Assembly (NCBI RefSeq): GCF_963855985.1
Contig: NC_087092.1
Location: 6,448,001 to 6,512,000, forward strand
DNA: 64,000 nt
Direction: 5' to 3'
DNA from: Ostrinia nubilalis
Taxonomy: Eukaryota; Arthropoda; Insecta; Lepidoptera; Crambidae
This document shows, in pieces, positions 10,541 to 24,274 of the stretch. The notes beneath the pieces were generated by a model. That model worked only from the letters and a program-made list of their open reading frames with translations. It was not told where the DNA came from and made no database searches. The first letter of the stretch is position 1; each line of letters starts with the position of its first letter. A program made the position numbers and the translations under genes.

Positions 10541-13500
10541 ATATTTGCATTTTATGATAATACCGATAATGGTAAGTAATCATGTCAAAAAAAAAACCCA
10601 TCAAAAACTATTTATACCCCACGCTCCTCCAAAACAAAATCACGCGTTCCATTTCTAAACCATTTGAATTTCAATGGAACCTGAATGTCACAATTAGCAC
10701 AGCACAGCTGAAGGAAGTTATTTAATCACTTACAGCCGACTAGGAATCCCAGTGGAACTTCAACGAATGAAATTAGACATGAGCGTTGATGTTTGCTATA
10801 CAAGACGCATGACATGCGTTGAATGTCAAATTAACATCGAGCTGCAGCTGGAATTCGCTCGTGCTGGAACTAGAATACGGAATTATTATTTATTCTGATG
10901 CAGACGTTTGTTCTGTTTACAGATGGTTCTGTGGTTTAAATGTGAAGTTAAATAGCGCATATGAACATGCATTGTTATAAGGAGTCTAAAAACTCTACAT
11001 TGAACAATTAATTTTTAATTTCTTGTAAAAAATATATTTTTGGTTGAAAAATTTTTTTTAGATCAAAATAATGCCGTTCACTCTTGTAACAAGTGACCTC
11101 CTATTTTTAAGTTAGAGAAAACTAACTTTATTCTACAACTGCCTGTTAATTTTTATGGTAAAATAGTACACAGGCCAGCTTATTATTTTTTAATAAATCA
11201 CCGATCGTGTAGCAATCATACTTAATAAGATAAACATCGGCAATCACCTACAGTTCGCTAAGTTTCCGTGCGCACGGAACTACAAGTATCTGGCCATAAG
11301 TAGCTCAAATTAAAGTAAGGCTAAAGTTATTATAGGAACACCTATCTTCCGCTACGAAATAACTACCGTAGTCGTTATCGTCTACGGCGTGCAGCGTTTG
11401 CTGTAGCGTGTAACTTGCCTGCCGTAGCAAGTGCTACGAGTGATAAGTAAGCATTTGTGGGTTTGGAGAACAATAAAAAATCCTATGTAAGTTAGGTAAG
11501 ACTGAGAATGTTCCAAAGTACGATTTTCTATAATAGTAAAACAACAACAAAAAATAGTGCGTTGTAAATTGCACTATTAAGCGACAAACTGTTGGAATTG
11601 TACGACTTTAACCTGCAGCTTAATTAGTAGGTCAGGTCAAGTGTTTTTTTTTTTGCTAAATCTTGATCATATTATAGTCCATAATACTATAAGCAGAGGA
11701 CCTTATGAGTTTGAAATATTTATAAATGTAAGTACATTAGTTTGTCAACTTTAATCAGCAGCAGACAGACACCATTCAAGGATTTCCCAAGAAGCAGCAA
11801 GCAAATCTCTCATTCTTTTCGTCAAGCCAGTACCAGTCTTGAGGTTGTCGGTCCATCAAACTAGCCTTACTACGTTTGCCACATCGCTTCCCTTTAAAAA
11901 GCCTTCTACAGCTTGCAGTCATTAGCAAGTGCTACCTGTGTCCAAACGCAGCACAGAAGGCATTGGGCGGAGCATGTTAGACGTATCCGAAGATGGATCG
12001 CGGCGGTAATCAGTTAATGCATTATGCGGTTTCAACTGCAACCCGGACGACGATACATAAATATTTACACAAATTAAACTGCTACACCTTTGTGTTATTA
12101 CCGCGGTCTTACGGTTAACTGAGAATGCTATTGGCCGAGCAACCGAGCTTCGATTGAAAATTGAAGTTTAAATTCTCCGTGGTTAGTTTTTATGCAACTG
12201 CATGTGGCTTGAAATGGGTTATTTTAAACGCTATAGTTTTATTTTCATCTTAAAATTTCTAACCCGTTTTCTGTCTTGCCCTTGATAATACTTTCGGAAC
12301 TTTAAGATGTCGCATCCATGAAATTTCACAGACAACGTAAGTTTGATAACAATATATCGTGAAGTTAGCTACTATGAGAGTTCGCAGACTTTATAAAGAA
12401 GCCAGGTAATAAGGTTCTTAATATAAAATGAAATTTATTTGAAGATATTATGGTAAGTAAAGTTCTACTTAAATTTAATTTACACATTTATTTAAACGGG
12501 TATTAAAGTTTGTAAGGTTACATCCACACCATGCTATGTTACTGGATATAAAGTTAAGTTACTTAATAGTAGTATTCTCACTAAGCACTCTTGCGCATCG
12601 AATTGATCCTGTCACAACATTGTATAGAGCCGCCACACCGCACCACACAACAAAGTACCGCGTATCAAATACCAAAATATTAGCCCCTCAAAATATTTCC
12701 CCCAAAAACGTCCTTGAATTCCACAATACACGCGTTTCATCTCTGAAAAATTACGCCCTAATATATGCGTACGAGTAGACAAACGCACGAAGCATGATTA
12801 CATTCAGTCAGCCAACGCCAACGCCCCCCACCGACGCATCGCGTCCAAAAGTAAAGGTGCACATTTAAAAGATAGATGGCGTCATTCGGATAATTCTGTT
12901 ATCAGCGGCGAGAGGGCGCCCCTGCGCTCGTATACTTAGACGGCCGTTTCCTCCGACGTTAAGTCCTTATAAAGGTAACTGTTCCACTGAAAAAGTCCTA
13001 TTTCTGTGACAAAGCACGCTTTTAACCACCCAAGTGAAAATTCTAAGATATTTCGTGTTTACTTCTCGCTCCCACCTGATTGTTGCCGTGAAAGAATTTC
13101 ACTCCCATTCATTTTACTATTAGGATAAAGCCGAAGTTACTACGACAAAACAAATGGCACGATTATATCGAGGCACACTCAGCAAATTACGAAGTGTAGT
13201 TATCTCATGGGACAGAACATCTTATAAGCATAGAAACAGAATTACTTTCTTCGGAAGTTTAGATTTATTGGCTATAGCGTTACTTTTGCTCGGCAGCTTT
13301 TAGTTGTTCTTAATACTAAATCATATCTGTGATCGCAAACTGCTGACGAATGAAAACAAGGTAACTGGATATAATACATTAACCGCTATCACTTTTGCTG
13401 ATCGTGTACGTATCGTAGATTAACTAACAAGTAACAACAACATTATTTTATCGAGTAAAATTGTTAAAATAAATAACGTATTAAAATAATAATTGCGCAG

Positions 13501-15892
13501 TCACAATGCGAATTAAGCGAGCTCACATTTCAGCTGGAAATGACACATTCGTTACCGACAATGGGGAGCGTTTTGTCGGTTCGATTCTTCCATTCATTCC
13601 GCCATGCAAAAAGTAATTTGAAGTGCCGAGACGCATGAGTGCCTACTTAGGCATCTATGTTCGAAGGAACGCACCCCGTGATGCGTTAAATCGGACTAAG
13701 GCTCGTTACACACTAACATTTTTGGAACAAACTAAACGAAAAATGAAGTCTACTCATTTCAGAAATCGTATTTTAAAAGCTAATGTGTACACCGCCTTAA
13801 AACGAGTGAAGCCAACTTCCGCGCATGTGTGCTCATAGCACGCACCGTGTCACACGTCTCCTGCTCATAAAAACATCTTGTATTTCAGAAGACAAACTTG
13901 AGACATTGAGGATTCAGACTAAATTAAATAAAGACTTATTCCTTTAAACCCGTATATTTTTATTTAAACCATTACAATTAAAGTCGGTTTCTGAGATTCT
14001 CTGCATATGCGTTCTATCTCATCTTGTAACTTACCTTAAAGTAATTTTAAAAATAGTCTCCGTTAACCACAAACTAGCTTTTATCTCTAATTCTCAAAGT
14101 TTTTAGAAAACCGTACCTGCTTCGCAACCTGGAGAAAATTCCGAGTTACTTTTTATTTTATTAACCATTTTACTGGACTGGAAACTGGTTAAACGTATGC
14201 AGACCACGTGGTTTTGGATACACGGGGTGACCTATTGAGGGGCAACGTGGAGGCTCTCTTCGAGTGGCTAGTAACAATGACGCAGATTAAGGGCCCCGAT
14301 AACGCGAAATAGCAACGTGAAAACGTGGAGAGAAAATAGCATTATTAACCTCCTGGGCATAATACGCGCGCCAGTACGCCAGATATGGTAATGATTATGT
14401 AAATCCCCTCCTCACAGGTACATCTCGGGAACGTTATATACTTATTAAAACCAAGATTGCGAGACCAAGGGGATTGTCTCGCATAAAAACTTTGTCCAAC
14501 CCCCGAACGTTCCAAGTGTTTATCGGCGATCAATTTTTATGGCATTAATACGAAATCTCAGGTTTCCTGAAATCGGACCATCGCCATTGCAGTCTTACTT
14601 GGCGACTCTCTTTTCAATTTCCTTAGTTTCCCGCTCGAAGTAGGGAAGCATTGTATGGCTAGATTCTTATCTCTCAAAAGCTATTTAGCTAAATGGAATT
14701 TACAGAGCCCGCACTGCAGTTCGACGAAGTACATTGTAATATTTAAAATCTCGAAATTTGAGTCTAAGTCCCGACATTGTATTTATGTGTTTAAGATTTC
14801 TCAACATTCCTTCTCGCGCTGTAGTTCCTTTATTTCAGCACTTTGCAAGATTGTCTGATATTCTGCGCCTCTTTTGACCCGACAGGAGTTGATGTACAGT
14901 CAGCTGCAGTTAAACATCCTCAACAATTACACAGCAGCGCCGAAAATGTTTAACTTAAAGCAGTTAATTGAGCCCCGTTAATCAAGAGCACGAAGTTTTC
15001 ACAAGTGCTTAAATTATTTACCTCGAACATAAAACATCGACATTCAAAACGTTTCTCGAATAATCCTGCTTACACAGACGTCGGGCAAAACAAAGTGAAT
15101 TATACGAATAGAAAATATTGAAAGCGAGCTGAGAGCATCAAAAATACTGACGTTGAATCTTGTTAATGAACTTAATGAGTGAAGAAACTGGGAGTGTATA
15201 CCGACCAACTTTTCGAAAGCATCTTGCAAGTTTCAATTCCAAAATGCTGTTACAACTGCGGGAAGCATTTGTACAACTCATAAAGAACAATATGAAACGC
15301 GTCGCAAAGTAAGAACAATAATGATTTTGTAACACAATTTTGTGAAGAAAAATATCGCAGACACATTGACAGTTGTTTTCTAACGCAAAACAGATGCGTA
15401 TTAAGCTTTATTTACTTCGCGAGAAAAAGAATAAGTGAAGTTAAAGCTGCAAATATTGAGCCAACATGTTGACAAAACACATCTTAACACCTAACAGTCA
15501 ATATTGACAAAACAAAATATTGATAAATACCGAGAAGCCAAACTCAAATATTTATAAAGTACCTTCCTACCTAATATTGACAATAGAAATTGATTTGAGT
15601 AAGAAAATTAAACTGAACTACACAATTTATCCGTGTCTTAGAAACCAACATTAACTTTTATTTTAGTAGCTCGAAATTTCAGTGTAGTATAAGCTTAAAG
15701 ATTTTATGTTTTGCCGTTAACAGTAATGGTTATATTATTCCCAAAATGAGTCTAAAGTGGCGTTAAATCAGATAAGGCTATAGAGAAGGGTTTTATTTAT
15801 TTTTATTTTGTCATAAACAGCACTTGAACAGAGTCTAAATATTTCATAAGTGTATATAGAAGTAATATGTTAGGTCTAATGTGAAGTTAGGC

Positions 15893-15895
<3 letters not shown>
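10541..15895. other. AT-rich non-coding stretch
   Basis: No supported gene. It holds a cluster of CTACGG and CGTAGC words at 11350-11440. A GC-richer block lies at 12790-12960. At 13531-13620 all three frames are open for more than 60 nt after TTTCAG, which I do not read as coding. Confidence 0.4.

Positions 15896-15928
<33 letters not shown>
15896..15928. repeat. (TC)n microsatellite
   Basis: About 16 uninterrupted TC dinucleotides. Confidence 0.95.
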
Positions 15929-15933
<5 letters not shown>

Positions 15934-16042
15934 ACTGGCATCTTTTATTCTGCAACTTTTTCTTAAAGACGTTTTAAAATAGAATAATAAATTACGTACG
16001 TATGTAATAATAGTCCATACATCAAACTATTTCATTCCACAG

Positions 16043-16151
16043 ACGAGGAAAAAGCCCTTACGCAGATAAAAAGGGACAGAGAAAAATTGACACTAGATAT
16101 AATAAAGAGATTGGAAAATAATTCCGACAAAAAGCAAGTCGCCAAACTCAG
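16043..16151 (+). CDS. Candidate internal exon, charged helical segment
   Basis: A pyrimidine-rich acceptor (TTTCATTCCACAG) precedes 109 nt that end at CTCAG followed by GTCAGA. The frame with 2 leading bases, 35 codons and 2 trailing bases is open and reads EEKALTQIKRDREKLTLDII, then KRLENNSDKKQVAKL. The composition is Lys/Glu/Asp/Arg-rich with spaced Leu and Ile, typical of a coiled coil or long helix and unlike the surrounding AT-rich translations. The exon takes one base from the previous exon and leaves two. No start or stop is needed internally. I do not recognise the family. If real, it belongs to a plus-strand gene with large introns; the plus-strand ratchet-like site at 35011-35024 would suit the intron that follows. 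Confidence 0.5.
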
Positions 16152-16674
16152 GTCAGACACTCAGTAAAATGAAATACGTAGCCGGCACGGGCCTTCGGCA
16201 AATGGTTTAATATCGAAATGTGATCACTTAGCGCAATCTCTTACAAAAGAGGGAAAAAAAACACAGGGAAAGCCGAATGTACTTAGCTTTCATTTCACCA
16301 GAAACCGAAAATATGTTTCAATTTTTATCAAACTCGCAAAAAACTGAATAGGATTGATAGCATTCAATACAACCCCTTATTTAGATAGATGAGAAAAATT
16401 GGTGTTTCGTTAGTTCGTTTTCCACTTTTCATTTTTGCATTCACGCAATTTTTCCATTCTATCAATATATGAATGGGGCTCGCTTCAAAAAGCGTGGCTC
16501 TCGATTTTGCGCTGTAATTCTGATAGTCGTTAGAGCCAAAGTCGTGTTTAGTCGAATCCTGGTCCTGCTCTTAATCAGACCATTAATTTGAGTATTAAAT
16601 ACAGTGAGAGTCATTGATTAACCGCAATTCTGTACGTGCAAGAGCCCAGTTAGCGGTCAGTTGAAATTTTGCGA

Positions 16675-16874
16675 TTCACAATTCATATTAGGATTTTGGG
16701 AATAGGTTTCTAGATTGTTACTGAATTTATAACTTGCTCCTTTCACTCGTGTGGATGTTCATTTGTCACTGATTTTCACAATTCATATTAGGATTTTGGG
16801 AATAGGTTTCTAGATTGTTACTGAATTTATAACTTGCTTCTGTCACTCGTGTGGATGTTCATTTGTCACTGATT
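16675..16874 (+). repeat. 100-bp tandem duplication, two copies
   Basis: Two adjacent copies of a 100-bp unit beginning TTCACAATTCATATTAGG differ at about two positions (GCTCCTTTCAC versus GCTTCTGTCAC). The high identity implies a recent local duplication. Confidence 0.9.
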
Positions 16875-17336
16875 TTTACGATTGTAAAAGTAGGTAGGTC
16901 TTAATTACTTCATATATTAGTAAAATAACTATTGAAAATGAAATGCCGCTGTTTCCGCCAAATTAAAAATCAGTCTTACATCGGCTGAAAGAAATAGGCA
17001 GACAGACAAACATTTTATATTCCCTACAATAAATGTATAATAAGGCTATTATTTCAACATACAGCCAATTCAATCGTATTTGTTTGTCAAAATTTTTGGT
17101 TTGGTATTATTATTTACATCCGTTTTGTTACGGTTGCAATTTAATAATTCAGAATGTTGGAACGACCATTGAATTCTTCATCGCTGCAAAAGCACCCAAG
17201 AGGAAAATATTTACGCTTTTTCGAAATGCAGAAATCAAGTAACAAGGAATCGGTTTTAGCGAAAAGAAGCGCGCGTTAGGGACCGACTGTTGAATAAAAC
17301 GAAAGAGAGAGAGCGCCGAACGATAATAATACTTAC
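16875..17336. other. AT-rich non-coding stretch
   Basis: Nothing supported apart from a purine run AAAGAGAGAGAG near 17300, which on the minus strand lies just inside the intron after the exon candidate below. Confidence 0.4.
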
Positions 17337-17385
17337 CTTGAAGTATGACTAGGAAATTCGAGCATGCTGCATTCCAGAACATCAT
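17337..17385 (-). CDS. Candidate first coding exon with signal-peptide-like start
   Basis: On the minus strand ATGATG opens MMFWNAACSNFLVILQ and is followed after one more base by CTTCAAG then GTAAGTATT, a near-consensus donor. The 16 residues look like the start of a signal peptide or membrane anchor: hydrophobic, without charged residues. The exon ends after the first base of a codon. Without splicing the frame would continue into lower-quality sequence, which supports the donor. No promoter is identified. Alternatively TTCAAG plus GTAAGT is an intronic decoy or ratchet-like site. The family is unknown. Confidence 0.35.
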
Positions 17386-20300
17386 TCCGAATGGTTAGTA
17401 ATTACTGGCCTCGTTTCCTCAAGAATATTATCATAGGGTAATTTCTTCTTAGTTAAATACTTGGGAAAACTACTATTACGCTTCTTTGTTCGTGGCCGTC
17501 TTATTACAAGGAAAATATTTGTTTTAAATGGACTGGGAATTATAAGTTGAAGAGATTATGATGTAGATTAGGGATTTGATACCAGACCTAAAAAAATAAT
17601 AGCTTTAATCGATCTAACTACCTCTATAGCATCCTATTGGAAATCAAGTTAACTGCTGAATAGAAATGAGAAATATACTCAAAAATATATTATTTTTATT
17701 ATTGTACGTACCTAATTATTGTCCCAAAAATTCAATATAGTTATACTGTTACATCATGCCTACTATAAAAACATTAACCTCTTACTAGAAGGACGTTTCC
17801 TTCATAACATAATTTAAGGCTTAATATCGGTAAAGGTAAAATATATTGACAATCTCCCAAAAGTCGTTCCCATAATCTCGTTCCGCTTAAACAGCGGGGG
17901 AAATCGCAGGTAAAGTATAGCCCAGAACAATATTTCTAAAAGATAGTTTCTTCTGCCCCGTCCCCAACCTAATCATGGCGGGTCCCGCGTGTCTCGCTTG
18001 CCCCTTTGATCGCAATGGGGCTTAAGTTCTATGCACTTTGTCTGTTTAAGTATTTATTTTTATTTTTATTTCCTTTTGGTATGAGGTGTTTTAGGGCATT
18101 TATCATAATGGCTTTATGGTCTAGAATATTTCTTCCTTCGAATTTTTTAAACTATTTTTTTTTTTAGATTTGGGAGGCTCGACAATCTATCGCTTAATTA
18201 AGTGAAGTCATACGCCTATTATAGCAGCTTACTAAGTCTGACACCCACTGTAGAAAAAAATCTTAAGTGTGATTTCTACAATTCATAAATCAGAGGATCT
18301 ACTCGCGGAAATCACAGATGTAGAGACAAAATAAAAACAATTTATTTATTGTCTCATAATAATAAGGCAATAAACCAGTCGGCCATCATTATTATAACTT
18401 TAGTTTGCATTCCACGACTGTGTAACGAAAACAAAACAAAAAAAAATTGAAGAAACTGTACCTAAATAAACTCGGAGATAATACGAAAAAACGCTAAACG
18501 GCCAAGTGAAAAGTAAATAAAATGCTACTTTGCAAATAAGAAGCGTATTAATACTAAGAACTGGGCATAAATATCGCAAGTAATTACAATAAGAAGCGAG
18601 ATCGTGGAAAATCACTGGGTAGCGGCGCAATTAGCGGGCAACACCCAGCGGAAATAAATAAGGATATTAGCTTCGCCGCAGATCCGACTGAGATAAAATT
18701 ATATTATTGTGCTCGTACTTAGGCTACTCGATAAGAATTATATTAGGAATTATTTATTGCACTCGAATAGTCGCCGATATTCTTTTTTTTTTGGGGCAAT
18801 TCGAGATTGGGGCGATCATTCTGGCAACAATATTTGTGTTCACTCTATTTCAGTAGAAAAAAGTTAAATATCGAAATCTAACTGTGGAAATAATAATGCT
18901 TACTTTTTTTTTTGGTATAATTAAACATAACAAAAAATAATTTAGATGACATTGTGTAAAACACAAAAACACCTTTGGCATGTCTTTGTACGACAAAAGT
19001 TATTTGTCAATAGGTAAACATGTTAAAAAATGCCATTAATTTTCATTCAACTAAAATCTGTCAAAAAACTTCCCATTTCCCACACAAAAAGTGCCATCCA
19101 ATAAAAGTACCAGCACGAAATAATGGTGAAATATTGATGGATTGGTTTTACCAACAAACAAGTTTGGTGTTCCAGCACTGTGAAAACGCATAATGGCAAC
19201 ATTGGCAACTACAGAAATGCAAATACGTCTGATTGGCACCCCCAGGTTGATGCAGTTACTGTTTGCAGCTCGGCAAGACAATCGCTGTGATAGAAATACA
19301 GTGTAATTTAACTGACAGGAATGTACAAGCTCAGAATCAGTTACTGTTTAATGAACGGATCAAACGCGTGAGCTTTATAATGTTAGCATGGAATCAGATG
19401 GTGATGTTTGACGTATTATGAGTCAACTTTCCTTTTGAGGTAGTAGTTTTTGATAAATGTTCAACTGTGAAGTTTCCAACTAAACCACAAAGTAAGTTTA
19501 TGTGATGGGCATCATTTACCTGTTTCATTTTAGCGCGTTTGATTTCAATAATTAGAATAAATTTTGGAAGCTCTCGTAAACAAATTCTTTATAATGAGGT
19601 AAGGAACTATGACAGGTACTCGCATCTTAGTCAAAATTAAACCTATTTATCACGGTATACTACAATGTTTTGTACAACAATTACCATTGTTCTTGTTATT
19701 GTAAAAAAATTGGCATCGCCATCGCGCACGTTACAAAGCCGCGCGTTACTATTTCACGTTAGTTGCGTTTCATTTCACGCACAGATCGGCCTAGCCGTAA
19801 TTCCTGTTGGATTCGTTTAAGCATTGCAAACACGTACAGAACAACACCACCTAACTCTATTTTGATAGTAATAGGGATCAAAATTGAATAAAAAATCCGT
19901 ACAGATACCTAGTACAGCCAGTATTCAAATTCTAAGCAGTCAGGAAGGGTAGGCTATGTATGCCAGTAGATAAGATTAATCGGTTGGGATAGGTACCGTC
20001 AGATTGACGCGTCGGTTCGTCAGTTACCACGCTACCTATTCATTGATCACCAGTAGCTAGTCGATCGAGTAATTTTGTTAGTTTGATAATTAGGAGAAGC
20101 GTGTTCCATGAAACCTGAGATGTTAATGTTATAAGCTATTTCTGATGCAGACAAACAATATTTTCTGGGAAATAATAACTTGAAGGATTACTGGGTACAG
20201 AACAAAGGAGCTATTAGGAACTTATTTATTTATAGTAATGGAATAATAGGTGCCTCGTGTTTGTACCTGAATCACTAAAGGTTAGCTTGACGCTTCAGAA

Positions 20301-23300
20301 TCATGACTAAACTCAAAATCATTCTGAATGATGATTCAATTCAATAAAGAAAACTGTAAATCCTCACTGCTGAATACTACCTACTTATATACCTACTGGA
20401 GATTAAGAACACAAAATACTCCCTACTGAAGTTACTGATGTTTCGATGCAATCCCAAAGCATTTTGATAGCTCCAAACGAACACATTCAAACCAATTTGA
20501 ACGTCATTTCTGGTCGAGTAAATCCGAGAGTCATTACTATTGCAAACTTAAAACTTGCAACCCACTGACTTTCGCGTGCATTCCGTAATTGCAGTGCCAT
20601 ATGACCGTTGCAGATTGAATTATTCGAAAACGCAGAGCGTACGGATTTCAGAGGGCCAAAATGAATCGTTACTTTGCGGTACAAAAGCTTGTGCGGCAAA
20701 ATTAATGTTACGACTGTTTTTTTCGGTTGGAACGATTATTGAAAAGCAGATTCAAAAACTGCACGTGAAAAATGGCCCAAAACTTTTTACACAGAGTTAA
20801 CTTCTCATAGCAAAATTCTTGTGATCAATAATTCTAAGTTACTTTAAAATACTGTATTTAGCCGTAACGATTGCAACCAAAGCTACTTTGAATATTTGTT
20901 AGAATTTTCTATCAAAGACTGGAACTGAATAGAAACGTTTATCATAAACGTCTACGTTCACTTTAAAGGGGTTAGGGTTTCCGTCTATCTATTATTCAAG
21001 GGGCCTTGATAAAAGACTTGAAACCGATATGTTGCATTCTAGACTAAGCGAACCGTCAACAAAACTATATCGCATACTTACAGCTTGTACTCGTATGTAG
21101 GTAGAGCTTACCACCATAATACTGCATGACAAAGCAGCTTGAGTTGTGCCACGCTGAAACCGACTTATTTGTTACGTACTGGACAAGAAAGGCCTGTGTA
21201 ATCTGACCGGCTTGATAATAAAAATTATACGCATCTTGAGCAGCTGAATAAATTGGTCCGCCCGCTCAGATTGGGCGAGTGAATCGAGGGAACGTCGAAA
21301 AAACGCAAAGTTTTCCTGGGAAATAATTCGGAATGACCTTGATCGAGTTTTTGATTGATTGTGCTTGTACTTGATCTGTGTTTGTATTCAAGTGAAATAC
21401 AATGTTCCTTTACTTGGAGGTTCTAACGGAGACGAGGTATTGACATGTTTTCTTGGAGAACGTCAATAGGTTCGACAATATTTAGGACATCGTTATGAAA
21501 GGAAAACATTACAAACACCTACATACTTATTATTTTGTTACGGTGAAAAATTTCTTCTCAGCGCCAGACGATATGTTGTCCCGAAGTGGTGACAGGGCAA
21601 GCTATATTTGGGACACGTAGAAGTACCCGGGAAAGGGCTCTACTACGGGACTATTCCCACCTCTCGTTCCCACCGATACAACTCCTGTGTAGCCAGGATC
21701 TACAACTACAACCAATGAAGGGCCTACTAATGCAAACTTGAAACGAATTAAAAAAATTAAAATGCCAGTTTTTAGGTAATTTTTCATAACAATTTAATCC
21801 TTATTCCTTAAACCCGCTGACACACCTCTAAAAAGTGCGCCGTTAACGCTCCATCAGCCGACAATTTGCGTGAGCCTCCAGCATCAACTGTTATCGTCCA
21901 TAAATATCGGCTCAACACCTTTATAGAGTGAGTAATAATTCAATTATGGCGTAAAGCGCGTCGCATCCCGGTGATGGCGCAATCTCCGAGCGATCTAGTC
22001 TCATTGCGGCGTGATAAGTGCCTATTTGAGGCCACTTAGGTGGCGAAAGCGGAGCCAGCATGCGTACTTCTACCATGAATTGTCGTATTCGACATCAGAT
22101 AAGCTGGGTCAGTCCATTTCTGTAGCGCTTCTAGACGTTCTGATGTTCGATTCGATTTGATAGAATCATGGTCGTATCTTTTGAAAGACGTGAAGCGATA
22201 TCACAAATTTTGGAGATAGTGACAAAGATTATTTTTCGGTAAAAATAAATATTTATAAATAATACATACCTAATTACCTAAATAATCATTAATTAATCTG
22301 TATAAACCCTATGTTACATAGTCGTTGTCATATCTAACTATAGTGCATCTTGCACCCCCTAAGACGTTATAAAGTATTTTACATTTTATTCATACTCCGC
22401 TTGAGAATATTACCCGTATCTTTTTCTCAAAAGCAACATAACGGTTCCTTAAATGTCCCTCAAGCTCCCAATCTCAATGGGTTGCTGATAAAAGAACGTA
22501 TTTAACCTGTATTGTGTTAAAATTGTTTTCGGGTCGCTACACAATGTAACGGATTAGGTATCCAAATTTACGTTTTTCTTACGAGCAATCGAATTCTTTT
22601 TCAATTGTCGATGTAAGACCCTTTAATGACTTTTTTATATTTCTTAGTGCCGTGAAAATATTTTTTCCAAAAAATAGTGTACTACTAATATTGTTTAATG
22701 TAATAATCAAGGATCAAAATACTGTAGCAAGCAATTTGGCGAAACTCAAGAACGGATATAGAGTATGAAGCCGATCTAGACGCACGATATTCAGCTCTAG
22801 GATACGGGTTAACATTAGCAAAATTGAGATCTTGGAAAGACCTAGGATCTGGTGCAAGATTCTTTGAATCATGTTTGTAATGCGAGTAACACATGGTAAG
22901 TACACAAAGTGCTTTGCCCTGTAAATCTATACCCTTAAAATAGCAATTTGCAGAATATGGTGAAGTATTTTAAACCAGGAAATTGTAAGCCACCAGTGTA
23001 TCCACAAAGTACTTGTTTACAACTGACAGGTCGTCAAACCTTAGTTTTTAAAGAAAATCAAATCTAGGAGGAGAACCTCTACCGCGGAGGTTTCACGAGT
23101 CGGCAACACTCTACACCATGTCAATGAATTGGCTGTAGAACACATGAAACTTAGTGTTGTTTTATTCTAAAAGGCGCGTTTTGATCATAGCTAATCGATT
23201 TAAAACACTTTTTGAGATATTACACACTCATGTCCAAATGAAAAAAATTCTTCATCTATCGAAACTGTGCTACTGGCAGTGTGAAAAGTGAAAGAAAAGT

Positions 23301-24274
23301 GTTCAGTGAAAAGTGAAAGAAATCGTGAGAGAAAGATAATTTTCAATAACAATTCAACTTTTGAAAAATAATGAAATTCATAACTTTACAAAGTGAATAC
23401 AACCATTTAATGCAAAGAAAATATTTCTACAACAACAGAAACAATTTTATATCGTTGTAAAATTATGTTTATCCGACCGTCCCGGCTAGTAAAATGAAAC
23501 TACGTTCGATAAAGCTCTCAATTGTACCAGAGCTAATCGTCTGAGGAGGGTCTAATAACTGACTCAAATTTACATAAACAGAGCCGTGTCTTGCGGCTGT
23601 TATCATTCAATTAAATAAGATTTTGCGATACCCAAAGCTACACCTGTTTCATGAGCTCCGACCCTACTTCTAGCTTATTGACCGCGATTTTTGAATTAAT
23701 TATGTAGGCAGGTTGGTGTTTCATTTTAGTTTTGATTTTGCGATTCAGCATTGTGATTTTATGGCTAAGATTAGAAATTTATTTTAAGTTCAAATTATTT
23801 TTTCTAACACTGTCAATTACACAGAAATTAGTGTCAGGAATGAGATTCCCGAGAAATAAGAAACAAAAAATATTTTTAGTCTTTCTTAAATTTAAAATGT
23901 TGTTTTTCTAGGATCGCTTATTATTTCAGTTAATATAAGTTAAAATGAGTTATGTTTACATTAAACTACAACAACATTCACTCTCCAAACCCACGGGCGC
24001 AATAACAGCCGTCAATTCGAAGCGGTTAGCATCGAATTCTATGCACATTGTAGGGAGCAATTTTCACTCAATCCCTCTCGTCAACAAGTACAAACTTAGG
24101 CGGCGCACGTGCGTCCCTATCAATAGTATAACAAATAGGCTGATATTTCGTCAGAAATAACCCGAATCAAGTTTCAGTGTGAAAGCTTTTGTGTGTGGCA
24201 GGTGAAAAAGTGAGCGCCATGATTTATTCGTCCCGGCGCCGTATCGCGGGATGATTGAACGCGGGACGTGTTTA
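17386..24274. other. Long AT-rich non-coding stretch
   Basis: No supported gene or complete repeat. A block of more balanced, CpG-containing composition lies at 21830-22090 and lacks a convincing frame; it may be conserved non-coding DNA. Poly-T runs and ATTTTT repeats occur near 18045. Confidence 0.4.

Noticed and set aside
13531..13620. FVTDNGERFVGS in a segment after TTTCAG, reminiscent of an integrase DNG motif
   Set aside because: Only a few residues resemble integrase, no other integrase motif is near, and all three frames are open, so the match is probably chance.
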